Assembly (NCBI GenBank): GCA_944385435.1
Contig: CALWXG010000005.1
Location: forward strand, 1-64,000
Source of the DNA: an uncultured Oscillospiraceae bacterium
Lineage (GTDB): Bacteria; Bacillota; Clostridia; Oscillospirales; Oscillospiraceae
Reading direction: 5' to 3'
DNA length: 64,000 nucleotides
The position numbers and the translations under genes are program-made. Below are positions 8,755-19,111 of the stretch, piece by piece; the stretch's first letter is position 1; the number at the start of each line of letters is the position of its first letter. A model generated the notes under the pieces. The model saw only the letters and a program-made list of their open reading frames with translations, was not told where the DNA came from and searched no databases.

Positions 8755-8988
8755 ATGGACGGAGAGATCATTTTCAACATCGATGTGATGCTGGCCAAAC
8801 GGAAGATGAGCGTGACCGAGCTGGCCCAGCGGGTGGGCATCACCATCGCCAACATTTCCATTCTGAAAAACGGCAAGGCGAAGGCATTGAAGATCACAAC
8901 CCTGGCCAAATTGTGCCAGGCCCTGGATTGCCAGCCGGGGGACATTTTAGAGTACAGGAGGGCACAGCAAGATGAAGAGACCGCTTAA
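8755..8988 (+). CDS. small XRE/YozG-type HTH regulator
   Basis: 77 aa, essentially one Cro/CI-type helix-turn-helix: MSVTELAQRVGITIANISILKNGKAKALKITTLAKLCQALDC spans roughly residues 20-61 (one motif, described here as a block). The end QPGDILEYR is typical of YozG-like regulators. The AAGGAGG site lies between the DUF2975 stop and this start, so both are co-translated. It probably controls its own operon through the AT-rich repeats at 8171-8201, which is untested. Confidence 0.88.
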   Translation: MDGEIIFNIDVMLAKRKMSVTELAQRVGITIANISILKNGKAKALKITTLAKLCQALDCQPGDILEYRRAQQDEETA

Positions 8989-9466
8989 TTCCGTCCTGCC
9001 CGCAGTTGCCCTGACGCTCCTGCTCGCCCTGTGCCTGGGCGCCTGCACGCCGAAACGGGCTGTGGACCGGGTGGCGGAGGACCTGAATCTCTCTCTGTCC
9101 AACGCCCGGGAAATCGCGGGTACAGACAGCCACGGCGGGCCCCTCGGGGACGGCACGACCTATTTCATCCTGAACTGTCCGGACGGCGCCCCTCTGGAGC
9201 AAATCAAGGCCGACCACCGGTGGCATCCCCTCCCCATGGACGAGACCACCCAGATCCTGGCCTACGGGTACGACGATGGCACAACCAGCATTGGCCCGTA
9301 TCTGGGCGAGGTGGAGCTGCCCGTAGTCCGGCGCGGATACTACTGCCTCATTGACCGGAGCAGTGAGACGCAGACGGATCTTCTGGATCGGAATTCCTTC
9401 AACTTCACCCTGGGGATCTATGATTCCGACACCAATATGCTGTACTACTGTAAAGTAGACACCTGA
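8972..9466 (+). CDS. predicted lipoprotein, unknown function
   Basis: 164 aa. It starts inside the end of the HTH gene (17-base overlap, different frame) with AGGAGG just upstream at 8956-8961. The N-terminus is a lipoprotein signal: hydrophobic stretch 8-22, then LGAC with Cys25 as the lipidation site. The mature part has no motif I recognise; it is short, acidic, and ends YYCKVDT. As the third gene of the DUF2975/HTH operon it may work at the membrane with the DUF2975 protein. Unusual in this pairing, as the family normally comes as a two-gene unit. Confidence 0.7.
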   Translation: MKRPLNSVLPAVALTLLLALCLGACTPKRAVDRVAEDLNLSLSNAREIAGTDSHGGPLGDGTTYFILNCPDGAPLEQIKADHRWHPLPMDETTQILAYGYDDGTTSIGPYLGEVELPVVRRGYYCLIDRSSETQTDLLDRNSFNFTLGIYDSDTNMLYYCKVDT

Positions 9467-9516
9467 ACCACGACAGGCCGCCCTGCGTCCCGACACCGCC
9501 CAAACATGAAAACACA

Positions 9517-9553
9517 AGCCCTCCGGGTCCGGGAGACGGGCCCCGGAGGGCTT
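9517..9553 (+). terminator. terminator after the lipoprotein gene
   Basis: A perfect 12-bp stem (9517-9528 with 9542-9553, AAGCCCTCCGGG and its complement). The following bases have no real T-run (GCCCTGTT); on the other strand it is followed by TGTGTTTTC. Likely terminator or transcript end, moderate confidence. Confidence 0.6.
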
Positions 9554-9634
9554 GCCCTGTTCCGCCCGCAGGCGGAATTCCAGCCGCCCCCGGCGTTCCC
9601 GGGCGTCCCGAAACGCCCCGCCTGCACCCAAGCC

Positions 9635-9664
9635 TTGACAAGAGACCCGGCGGTACTATATGAT
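9635..9664 (+). promoter_or_regulatory. promoter of the GH3 gene
   Basis: -35 TTGACA (9635-9640), 18-nt spacer, -10 TATGAT (9659-9664); gene at 9715 preceded by GAGAGA, a weak Shine-Dalgarno. Confidence 0.7.
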
Positions 9665-9714
9665 GAGGGCGCCAATCCATCCATCAGAGAAACCGGAAAG
9701 AGAGAGAATGACCG

Positions 9715-11138
9715 ATGAAATACAGAAAACGGCTGGCCCTGTTGGCCCTGACCCTGGCGGCGGCCCTCACCGCCTGTGCCCCGGCGGCAGGGGATGAGGC
9801 TCCCCTGCCCAACCCGGCAGAGAGCCAGACATCCGCCCCGGCGGAGCATCCCACCGTCACCCCGGCGGAGACCGCCCACACCCTGCAGGGTATCGTGTCC
9901 GATGCCAGCGCGAATACCCTCACCGTGGAGACAGAGGACGGTACCGTCTATCTTTTCAGCATCTCCGGGGCAGAGATTGACGCCGGCGCAGACGGACTGC
10001 TCCTGGGCAGCACCGTAGCGGTGACCTATCTGGGGACGCTTTCCCCTGGCAGCGAGGTGCAGACCGGCGCGCAGGTGACGCAGCTCACCGTGGTGGCGCC
10101 CGCCCCCCAGCCCACCCCGGAGCCGGAGCCCACGGCGGAAGAGCTGGCCCGGGACCTCCTGGCCGGCCTGAGTGTGGAGGAAAAGGTGGGCCAGCTCTTC
10201 ATCGCCCGCTATCCCGGCGCCGCCGCTGCGGAAAAGGCGGCGCAGTACCACCTGGGGGGCTACATCCTCTTCGGCCGGGACTTCAAGGACAAGAGCCGGG
10301 AAGAGGTGGAAGCCGCCATCCTCAGCTGCCAGCGGGCATCGTCCCTCCCCATGCTCATGGGGGTGGACGAGGAGGGAGGCACCGTCAACCGGGTGAGTCT
10401 CAACCCCGCCCTCCGGGCCGCGCCCTTCCTCTCCCCGCAGGCTCTCTACGCCGCAGGGGGCTTTGATCTGATCCGCTCCGACACGCAGGAGAAGTGCGCC
10501 CTGCTCCTGGGCCTGGGCATCAACGTGAACTTTGCCCCGGTGTGCGACGTGAGCACCAATCCCGGCGACTTCATGTATGACCGGGCCTTCGGCCAGGATG
10601 CTCAGGCCACCGCCCGCTATGTGGACACGGTGGTGTCCGCCATGGAGGCCGGCGGGCTGGGCTCAGTACTCAAACACTTCCCCGGCTATGGGAACAACTC
10701 CGACACCCACACCGGCATCGCCCATGACCCACGGCCCCTGGAACAGTTCGAGACCTCCGACTTTCTGCCTTTCTCGGCGGGCATCGCCGCCGGGGCGGAC
10801 GCCGTGCTGGTGAGCCACAACATTGTGGCCTGCATGGACCCGAACGCCCCCGCCTCCCTCTCCCGGAGGTCCACCGCATTCTCCGGGAGGAACTGGGCTT
10901 TACCGGGGTAATCATCACCGACGACCTGGCCATGGACGGGGTGCGGGACTTCACCGGCGATGAGCAGGCCGCAGTGCTGGCGGTACTGGCGGGCAACGAC
11001 CTGCTGTGCTGCACCAACTTCGAGACCCAGTACCCAGCCGTTCTCAACGCGGTCCGCTCCGGAGAGATCCCCCAGGAGCGGCTGGACCAGGCAGTGCTGC
11101 GGGTCCTGCTGTGGAAAATGGAGCTGGGACTGCTCTGA
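9715..11138 (+). pseudogene. GH3 beta-N-acetylhexosaminidase lipoprotein, frameshifted
   Basis: Signal peptide with lipobox LTAC (Cys21), a Pro-rich linker, a small beta domain (about 56-125), then a GH3 NagZ-like barrel from about 143. The motifs DEEGGTVNR and KHFPGYG and the Asp330/His332 acid-base dyad (SDTH) are present. The frame is lost at about 10861-10863: the first frame reads ...ASLSRRSTA and stops at 10911, while the family sequence PEVHRILREELGFTGVI continues in the -1 frame from 10863 to the stop at 11138. That downstream part carries TDDLAMD with the nucleophile Asp. One missing C in the CCC run explains it; the repaired protein would be about 474 aa. Real inactivation or an assembly error are both possible. 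Confidence 0.85.
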
Positions 11139-11180
11139 AAACAGAAGACAGCCTGTATGCGCAGACCGTCAAAAAAACCG

Positions 11181-11229
11181 CACGCCCTCCCAGCCCTGAA
11201 CGCAGGGCCCGGAGGGCGTGTTTTCTTTT
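11181..11229. terminator. bidirectional terminator between GH3 and yitT-like genes
   Basis: Stem CACGCCCTCC/GGAGGGCGTG with an inner CCCTG/CAGGG helix, flanked by A7 on the left and TTTTCTTTT on the right. It can stop transcripts from both converging genes. Confidence 0.9.
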
Positions 11230-11232
11230 GAC

Positions 11233-12156
11233 TCAGTGGGTACTGTCCGGGCGGAACACGTCCGCCACCTCAGACACCGAGATATAGGCCTTTGGGTCAA
11301 TGCTGTGGACGGTCTCCCGCATTTTACTGATCTGAAAGCGGTTGAGCACCACATAGAGGATGGTCTTGGGCTCCCCGGAGTAAAATCCCTTGGCCTGGGT
11401 CACGGTGATGCCGCACTCAAACAGCTGGGACAGGGCGCCGCCCACCTGATCCGGCCGGGTGGTGACGATGGTGGCTGCCTTGGACCGGTCCAGGCCCTCC
11501 ACTACAAAGTCCACCGTCTTCAGCGCGGCGGCATAGGTGACGATAGAATACAGGGGCAGGATCCAGCTCTGGAGCAGGAAGCCGCACACCACATACAGGG
11601 CCAGGTTATAGCCCATGACAAACGTACCCACCGAAAGGTTCAGCCGCCGGGCAAAAATCACCGCCAGTACCTCGATGCCGTCCATGGCCCCGCCGAAGCG
11701 GATGGCCAGGCCGCTGCCCAGCCCGGAGATGAGCCCGCCGAAGATGGCGCACAGCAGCAGGTCGGAGCCGGCCAGGGGAGAGGCAAGGCTCACATCCACG
11801 GGAAACACGTCGTTGATGAGCCAGGCAAACAGGGAGTAGACCGTCACGGCGTAGATGGCGCACAGGGTGAACGCCCCGCCCTGCCGGCGCAGGCCGTAGA
11901 GAAACAGGGGAATGTTCAACACCATCAGGAAGATGGAGATGGTCCAGGCCTCCGGCGTGAGTTGGGACAGAAGGATGGAGGTGCCGGAGATCCCGCTGTC
12001 GTACAGGTTCACCGGGGCGATAAAGCAGGTGACGCCAAAGGCATTGATGATGCCCGCCACGGTGAGCATCACAAACTGCTTCCAGCTCAACTGGGCCAGC
12101 AGGGCCCTGCCCTGCTCCAGCATTGCGCCCTTTCCGGGCAGATGAAGTCGTTTCAT
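11233..12156 (-). CDS. YitT family membrane protein (DUF161/DUF2179)
   Basis: 307 aa from the ATG at 12156, chosen because AAAGGAG lies 7 bases upstream; an in-frame ATG 18 bases earlier has no such site. Five to six membrane helices occupy residues about 25-205 with the GISGTSILLSQ and RFGGAMDGIEVLAVIFARR loops typical of DUF161. The C-terminal 80 residues form the soluble DUF2179 domain (KTILYVVLNRFQISKMRETV). Transport or sensing roles have been suggested for the family but no substrate is established. The gene converges on the GH3 gene. Confidence 0.9.
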   Translation of the reverse strand: MKRLHLPGKGAMLEQGRALLAQLSWKQFVMLTVAGIINAFGVTCFIAPVNLYDSGISGTSILLSQLTPEAWTISIFLMVLNIPLFLYGLRRQGGAFTLCAIYAVTVYSLFAWLINDVFPVDVSLASPLAGSDLLLCAIFGGLISGLGSGLAIRFGGAMDGIEVLAVIFARRLNLSVGTFVMGYNLALYVVCGFLLQSWILPLYSIVTYAAALKTVDFVVEGLDRSKAATIVTTRPDQVGGALSQLFECGITVTQAKGFYSGEPKTILYVVLNRFQISKMRETVHSIDPKAYISVSEVADVFRPDSTH

Positions 12157-12237
12157 AGCGCTCCTTTCTCTCACGGGCGGGCGCCGGCACGGCGGACGCT
12201 CTGGGCGGAAGGGGTCTTGTTTTGATCCGGGAATGCA

Positions 12238-12390
12238 TCACTCCTCATCCGATTTCAGCACAGCCATGTCGTCGAAGCAAAGTCCGCTCTGTTCGGAATG
12301 CCCTGCCGGGCATTCCTCACCCGCTCCCTTGCTTCTCCTCTCCAAACGGCACCCGCTGCGCTGGGCTGCCGTTTAGTTTTTCGGGGGTTG
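12238..12390 (-). repeat. duplicated lepA tail and hairpins behind lepA
   Basis: Between lepA and the yitT-like gene. Read on the minus strand it holds a stem AAACGGCA/TGCCGTTT (12344-12351 with 12367-12374) whose loop contains CCAGCGCAGCGG, followed by GGAGAGGAG. Next is a perfect 9-bp hairpin (12295-12303 with 12308-12316). Last, at 12238-12267, is a second copy of the LepA C-terminus reading MAVLKSDEE-stop, against the true [13 protein letters not shown] at 12391-12420. The DNA differs mostly at third positions. The loop and GGAGAGGAG also occur in the large repeats at 33.9 and 37.1 kb. It may be the scar of a repeat insertion into the lepA 3' end. Confidence 0.6.
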
Positions 12391-14199
<1,809 letters not shown>

Positions 14200-14269
14200 A
14201 GGCAAAAACCTCCGTACAAAAATCCAGATTCCGCGGCCGCGTACCGTCCGGCACCGGAGTGGGCGTCCC

Positions 14270-15325
14270 CTATGCGTCTGGGATGCCCGGATACAGCGCG
14301 GCATAATCATATCCGGTCACAAATTCCCGCAGCTCCTCCAGGCGCTGACGATAATTCTCCTGCGTAAACCGCCAGTTTCCCGCCAGCAGGTTCTGTGCGG
14401 TATCGTAGGTGATGTCGCCGGAACAGTGGATATGATCGGTATAGTAATTCAGATTGCAAATCACATTATAATTATGAAGGAAGCAGTGCAGAGATACATT
14501 TTCGTATTCCAAAAGCCGCTGGGACACGTATTCCACTGCAGTCAGAATGGCATCCGCCGTCCCCTCCCGGATCATTTTGTCCCAGTAGAGGATGCTGTAG
14601 GGCGGGAACCAGATCACAAACCGGGTGTCCGGGTGCTCCTCCAGCCATCCGCAGATCACATCCAGGTTTTCCTCTGCCGCCTCCAGGTAGGCATCTTCCG
14701 GCAGAATGGTCTGGCTCACCTCCGGCCGGACATAGCCCCACAGGGCATTGGCCCAGGAAAAGACGTAATTCCCGTCCCAGATATAGGCCTCATCCAGCGG
14801 GACTGCCTGTCCCGCCTGCCTGGCCATCCAGTTTTTCAGAGCCAGGCGGAAGGTATCCGCATTGAGCAGATACTCCACGTCGTCCAGGGGATTCTGGTTG
14901 TAAAGATATTCCGGCAGCTCCACCGTGCGCTGGCTGTCCGGCCGGACCAGAATGTTGGGATCCAGGCAGAAAAACACATTGTGAAGTTCCCCATGGGTCC
15001 GGAACGCCAGGTCCAGCGCGGTGTCGAATTCCGCAATCCAGCCGTCCGGGAACGTGATCTTCAGCGTCTCCTCCCCCAGGCCCTCGGTAAACCAGGATGC
15101 GTGATAATTTGCCACCAGCGAAGTTCCCATCACCACACTGGAGTACTCCTGATGACGGATCAGCCCCGCCATCTCATAGCGCTGGTTTTCAAAGACCGCC
15201 GTCTCTCCTTCCTCCACGCCATGGAGCACGAAGAAGGGATCCTGGTTGGAAATCAGCGCCATCAGGATCCCCAGGCAAACCGCGGTTCCCGCCAGCGCGC
15301 CGATGAAAAAGCGCTTTGCCCTCAC
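14270..15325 (-). CDS. SGNH-like membrane-anchored protein partnered with MBOAT
   Basis: 351 aa. One N-terminal membrane helix (about 7-25) followed by an extracytoplasmic domain. [12 protein letters not shown] (about 65-76) fits an SGNH block I (GxS-type nucleophile) and [11 protein letters not shown] near 300 fits the Asp-x-x-His end block. The gene starts 12 bases after the MBOAT gene, like AlgJ/DltD/PatB-type partners that accept an acyl group from an MBOAT enzyme and pass it to an exported polymer. No database family name is certain; the acyltransferase-partner role is inferred from layout and motifs. Confidence 0.7.
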   Translation of the reverse strand: MRAKRFFIGALAGTAVCLGILMALISNQDPFFVLHGVEEGETAVFENQRYEMAGLIRHQEYSSVVMGTSLVANYHASWFTEGLGEETLKITFPDGWIAEFDTALDLAFRTHGELHNVFFCLDPNILVRPDSQRTVELPEYLYNQNPLDDVEYLLNADTFRLALKNWMARQAGQAVPLDEAYIWDGNYVFSWANALWGYVRPEVSQTILPEDAYLEAAEENLDVICGWLEEHPDTRFVIWFPPYSILYWDKMIREGTADAILTAVEYVSQRLLEYENVSLHCFLHNYNVICNLNYYTDHIHCSGDITYDTAQNLLAGNWRFTQENYRQRLEELREFVTGYDYAALYPGIPDA

Positions 15326-15337
15326 GTCCCCACCTCC

Positions 15338-16780
15338 TCAGAAATTGGCGTAGATAAAGGTATCCACACCGGAGAAAAACAGCAGCGAAATGACCAGGCA
15401 GGCCACCGACAACACCAGTCTGGCCCCGGTAAACCGCATGGTTTGCGCCTGAACCAGGGGATTTTTGCATGCGAGCAGCGCAAATCCGATGGGGATGGCC
15501 AACAGGGGCAGCCAATACGCCAGCACCGTTCCTCCCGGAGCCAGCACCTGCTGCAGCACCGTCAGGCCCTGCCCCACGGCTTCCAGGGGAAGCGCCGCGG
15601 CAAACTCCACGCTGGGCAGGCCCAGCCCTCCCAGCAGGAGATCTCCCAGCAGCGCCTTGGCCTGCCCCAGGCTCTCCGCCCGGAAGAAAACCCAGGCAAA
15701 GTTCACAAAGCCGAAGGTGAGCAGCCAGCACAGGGGTTTGGGCAAAAACTTCCGCTTCCCCCACAGCCGCTGTATCACCATCGCCCCGCCGTGGAGGCCG
15801 CCCCAGAGAACAAAGCCCCAGCCTGCCCCATGCCACAGGCCGGAGAGCAGGAAGATGATCATGATGTTCCGGCAGGTCGCCGCCATGCCCCGCCGGTTTC
15901 CCCCCAGGGGGATGTAGACGCAGCTGCGGAAAAACCGGGACAGGGTGATGTGCCACCGCCCCCAGAACTCCTTCACGGACAGCGCCTGATAGGGGCTGTT
16001 GAAGTTCACCGGCAGGTCGATTCCCATCATCCGGGCCATGCCGGCCGCCATGTCGCAGTAGCCGGAAAAGTCAAAGTAGATCTGGAACGTATAGCACAGG
16101 ATGGTCAGTGCGCTGTCCACGCTGGACAGCGCGCCGGCATTTGCGTAGCCAAAATTCGCCCCGTTGGCAAACACCGAGGCCACCAGAACCTTTTTGGCCA
16201 GGCCCAGGGCGAAGCAGTACAGCCCCGCAGCCATGTCCTGCCAGTCCAGCGCCCGGGGGCTGCGCATCTGGGGCGCCAGTTCCCCCACTCGCGTGATGGG
16301 CCCGCAGGTGACCGTGGCAAAGAATGTGATGCAGCAGGCATAGTCCAGGGCGCTCTCCCGGCCCGCCTCGCCGAAGTAGCAGTCCCGCAGCCAGAACAGC
16401 TGCTGGAAGGTGACAAAGGACAGGCCCAGGGGCATCAGGCCCGCCGGCGGCGAAAACGTCCCCTCCAGGGGCGTGAGGGAGAGGAAAAAGCCGGTATATT
16501 TGAAGAAGGCCAGCACCGCCAGCAAAACCGCCGCCCCCACGGTGAGCAGCAGCCGCCTGGGCGCCCCCGGACGGAGCATCGCCCGGCCCAGCAGAAAACT
16601 GACCGCACCCTCTCCGCACAGCACCAGCAGCGACCAGGGCGACCCCCAGCCGCAAAACAGCAGCCCGGCACACAGCAGGAAAACCCGCGCGCCCCGGCCC
16701 GCCCTCCGGTTCAGAAGCCGCCACAGCAGCACCACCGCCGGCAGATAGACCAGCACAAACAGATGGCTTTGGACGTTCAC
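15338..16780 (-). CDS. MBOAT family O-acyltransferase (AlgI/DltB-like)
   Basis: 480 aa with about ten to eleven membrane helices. Conserved FWGRWHITLSRFFRSCVYIPLGG and SGLWHGAGWGFVLWGGLHG (the invariant membrane-embedded His in WHG) identify an MBOAT acyl-transferase. The start is GTG at 16780 with AAAGGAG nine bases upstream. These enzymes move acyl groups, commonly acetyl, across the membrane to cell-surface polysaccharide or teichoic acid. The acceptor here is unknown. It lies between an XRE regulator gene and the SGNH partner, probably one transcript. Confidence 0.93.
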   Translation of the reverse strand: MNVQSHLFVLVYLPAVVLLWRLLNRRAGRGARVFLLCAGLLFCGWGSPWSLLVLCGEGAVSFLLGRAMLRPGAPRRLLLTVGAAVLLAVLAFFKYTGFFLSLTPLEGTFSPPAGLMPLGLSFVTFQQLFWLRDCYFGEAGRESALDYACCITFFATVTCGPITRVGELAPQMRSPRALDWQDMAAGLYCFALGLAKKVLVASVFANGANFGYANAGALSSVDSALTILCYTFQIYFDFSGYCDMAAGMARMMGIDLPVNFNSPYQALSVKEFWGRWHITLSRFFRSCVYIPLGGNRRGMAATCRNIMIIFLLSGLWHGAGWGFVLWGGLHGGAMVIQRLWGKRKFLPKPLCWLLTFGFVNFAWVFFRAESLGQAKALLGDLLLGGLGLPSVEFAAALPLEAVGQGLTVLQQVLAPGGTVLAYWLPLLAIPIGFALLACKNPLVQAQTMRFTGARLVLSVACLVISLLFFSGVDTFIYANF

Positions 16781-16817
16781 GGCCGGGTGCTCCTTTCTTC
16801 CCGCCTCAGGGGCGCGT

Positions 16818-17522
16818 TCACTGGGTGTGCTCCGAATGGCTGGCCATTTCCTTGTTCAGCCGGTCACCGCACACATGGATGATCTGAAGCAGGGACTGAT
16901 AGGTCCCGGGGTAGGTGCTGGACATGGCATCGTGGGACATCTCGGGGAAGTTCTGGGGCTCTTTGCGCTGGCCGCACAGGGATGCCACGTACTCCGCCTC
17001 ACTGAGAATCATGTCCGCCCGGGGCAGCCCGCCCATAAAGTGCTCCCGGGGAACGGAGAAGAAGCCGTCATTCCCGTTGGGGCTGGCCTGGCGCAGGTGC
17101 CGGTACAGGGTGTAGAGTGCGGTAGACAGGTAATTGGATGCGGCTTTGATGGCCTTTTTGTTGCCCAGCCGGCCCAGCAGGTCAAACAGCACCCCCACGG
17201 AATTGACAATCAGCTTCTTGCTCAGGGTGGCCATGACGGACCCCTTGAGCACATTGTCCCGCTCCGTGGACACATCGTACAGCGTATCCGCGTCCAGAAT
17301 CGTCGTGCCGTCCCGGCTGAGGGTCCTGCCCAAGAGGAAGTCCGCCGAGACATTGTAAAAATCACACGCCTTCACCACAAAATTCAGGCCCGGCTCCCGC
17401 ACACCGTTTTCATAATGGGAGAGCAGCGCCTGAGAAATGCCAAGGGCCTGGGCGGCCTGGCGCTGGGAAATCCCCCGCTCCTGACGGAGCAGGGCCAAAG
17501 TGCGCGCAAAATCAGCGTTCAT
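16818..17522 (-). CDS. XRE-family transcriptional regulator
   Basis: 234 aa. An N-terminal Cro/CI HTH (residues about 6-60, with ISQRQAAQALGISQALLSHYENG) is followed by a 170-residue C-terminal region without a recognised domain, possibly a ligand or oligomerisation part. It has its own promoter (17624-17652) and lies 37 bases upstream of the MBOAT gene on the same strand, so it may control surface acylation. The HTH is certain; the target is inferred. Confidence 0.85.
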   Translation of the reverse strand: MNADFARTLALLRQERGISQRQAAQALGISQALLSHYENGVREPGLNFVVKACDFYNVSADFLLGRTLSRDGTTILDADTLYDVSTERDNVLKGSVMATLSKKLIVNSVGVLFDLLGRLGNKKAIKAASNYLSTALYTLYRHLRQASPNGNDGFFSVPREHFMGGLPRADMILSEAEYVASLCGQRKEPQNFPEMSHDAMSSTYPGTYQSLLQIIHVCGDRLNKEMASHSEHTQ

Positions 17523-17623
17523 GTTCTCTTTCCCTCACATTTCCATTCTTTTCTCTTTCATTCAACAGGCATATCGTCAGGGTGAGCGTAGCCGCTCATC
17601 CGAAAAGGTAGACACTAAGTAAT

Positions 17624-17652
17624 AGTATACCGTTGAAATTACTGAATGTAAA
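17624..17652 (-). promoter_or_regulatory. promoter of the XRE-MBOAT-SGNH genes
   Basis: Minus strand: -35 TTTACA (17647-17652), 17-nt spacer, -10 TATACT (17624-17629). Its leader is about 95 nt. Confidence 0.8.
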
Positions 17653-17735
17653 GGCGCTTTTCCCACGGAAACAGCCGGGCAATGCCTGTCTGTTTTTGTG
17701 AATTTGTCCATTTGCAATTACTTCTTGGTATCCCC

Positions 17736-17764
17736 TTGCAAAAGGGGAAAAAAGGTGCTACATT
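17736..17764 (+). promoter_or_regulatory. promoter of pta
   Basis: -35 TTGCAA (17736-17741), 17-nt spacer, -10 TACATT (17759-17764), with GGAGG before the ATG at 17819. Divergent from the XRE promoter about 85 bases away. Confidence 0.7.
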
Positions 17765-17818
17765 TAGCCTATCAGAACCTTCCCCGGCAGAATACACAAT
17801 TACGGAGGTAGTATCTAT

Positions 17819-18793
17819 ATGTTTGGCAAACTGATTGAAAAGCTGAAGGCCGACCCCAAGCGCATCGTGTTCACCGAGGGCACCGATGCCCGTATCCTGG
17901 AGGCATCCGCCCGGCTGCTCTCCAGCAACTTCCTCACCCCCATCCTGGTGGGCAACCCCGATGAGGTGAAGGCCGCCGCCGAAAAGGCCGGCTTCAACAT
18001 CCATGGCGCCGAGATCATCGACCCCGCCACTTACGACAAGATGGATGAGATGGTGAATACCATGGTGGAGCTGCGCAAGGGCAAGATGACTCCTGAGCAG
18101 TGCCGCGAGTCCCTGCAGCACGGCAACTACTTCGGCACCATGCTGGTGAAAATGGGCGTGGCCGACTGCCTGCTGGGCGGCGCCACCTACTCCACCGCCG
18201 ACACCGTCCGCCCCGCTCTCCAGCTGATCAAGACCAAACCCGGCAACAAGATCGTCTCCTCCTGCTTCATCATGGTCCGTCCCAGCGCCTCCGGCGGCAA
18301 CGAAGTGCTGGCCATGGGCGACTGCGCCATCAACATCGATCCCAATGAGGACGAGCTGGTGGAGATCGGCCTGGAGTGCGCCAAATGCGCCAAGACCTTC
18401 GGCGTGGATCCCAAGGTGGCCTATCTGAGCTACTCCACCCACGGCTCCGGCAAGGGCGATACCGTGGACAAGATGCGCAACGCCTGTGCCAAGGCCAAGG
18501 AGGCCGCCCCTGACCTGGACATCGACGGCGAGATGCAGTTCGACGCCGCCGTCTCCCCCACCGTGGGCCAGCTGAAGTTCCCCGGCTCCAAGGTGGCCGG
18601 CTACGCCAACACCTTTATCTTCCCCAACATCAACGCCGGCAACATCGGCTACAAGATTGCCCAGCGCCTGGGCAACTTCGACGCCTACGGCCCCATCCTG
18701 CTGGGCCTGAACGCCCCCATCAACGACCTGTCCCGGGGCTGCAACGCTATGGAGGTCTACTCCATGGCCATCATCACCGCCGCTCTGGCGTGA
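17819..18793 (+). CDS. pta: phosphate acetyltransferase
   Basis: 324 aa, the length of the short Pta class without a DRTGG domain. It interconverts acetyl-CoA and acetyl phosphate for ATP generation by fermentation together with acetate kinase (ackA, not in the window). Visible motifs are RIVFTEGTDARILEA at the start, the GADCLLGGATY-like VADCLLGGATYSTADTVRPA, the SGGNEVLAMGDCAIN block and the PNINAGNIGYKIAQR block near the C-terminus. Monocistronic with promoter and terminator; high codon bias suggests strong expression. Confidence 0.97.
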   Translation: MFGKLIEKLKADPKRIVFTEGTDARILEASARLLSSNFLTPILVGNPDEVKAAAEKAGFNIHGAEIIDPATYDKMDEMVNTMVELRKGKMTPEQCRESLQHGNYFGTMLVKMGVADCLLGGATYSTADTVRPALQLIKTKPGNKIVSSCFIMVRPSASGGNEVLAMGDCAINIDPNEDELVEIGLECAKCAKTFGVDPKVAYLSYSTHGSGKGDTVDKMRNACAKAKEAAPDLDIDGEMQFDAAVSPTVGQLKFPGSKVAGYANTFIFPNINAGNIGYKIAQRLGNFDAYGPILLGLNAPINDLSRGCNAMEVYSMAIITAALA

Positions 18794-18810
18794 CACGGTA
18801 CATGTAAAGG

Positions 18811-18846
18811 GTTCGGAGCATCTGAGGCAGGTGCTCCGAACTTTTT
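18811..18846 (+). terminator. pta terminator
   Basis: 10-bp stem GTTCGGAGCA/TGCTCCGAAC followed by TTTTT. Confidence 0.92.
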
Positions 18847-18900
18847 ATCGCCATGGGACGGCGCAAACCGATACCGTGCATCAACTTCGTCTCTTTTCGG

Positions 18901-18937
18901 CAGAAGTGCCCTCGCAAGAGGGCGCTTCTGCTTTTTT
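18901..18937 (+). terminator. second terminator after pta
   Basis: Stem CAGAAGTGCCCTC/GAGGGCGCTTCTG with a GCAA loop and then CTTTTTT, 60 bases after the first terminator. I see no gene between the two; it is either a backup terminator or the 3' end of an undetected small RNA. Confidence 0.85.
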
Positions 18938-19111
18938 CGTTTCCCGTTTTGCAAACTGCCGCAGCCCGGCCCCCCGTCTTCTTTCCTTTAAAAAAACTTA
19001 TAAATTTCTTATGCTTTTCCCTCTTCCTTTCTTATCCTCCCTGTGTTATATTAACTGTACCAACACGGTTAATACATTCGATTTGCCGACAGGCAGAGAG
19101 GAGTCCTGTAT

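Noticed and set aside
10858..10870. Programmed -1 frameshift in the GH3 gene
   Set aside because: CTCTCCCGG is not an X-XXY-YYZ slippery heptamer and I see no downstream pseudoknot; a one-base deletion is simpler.
18847..18900. Small RNA gene between the two terminators after pta
   Set aside because: No promoter is visible in the 60 bases; the second hairpin is more likely a backup terminator.
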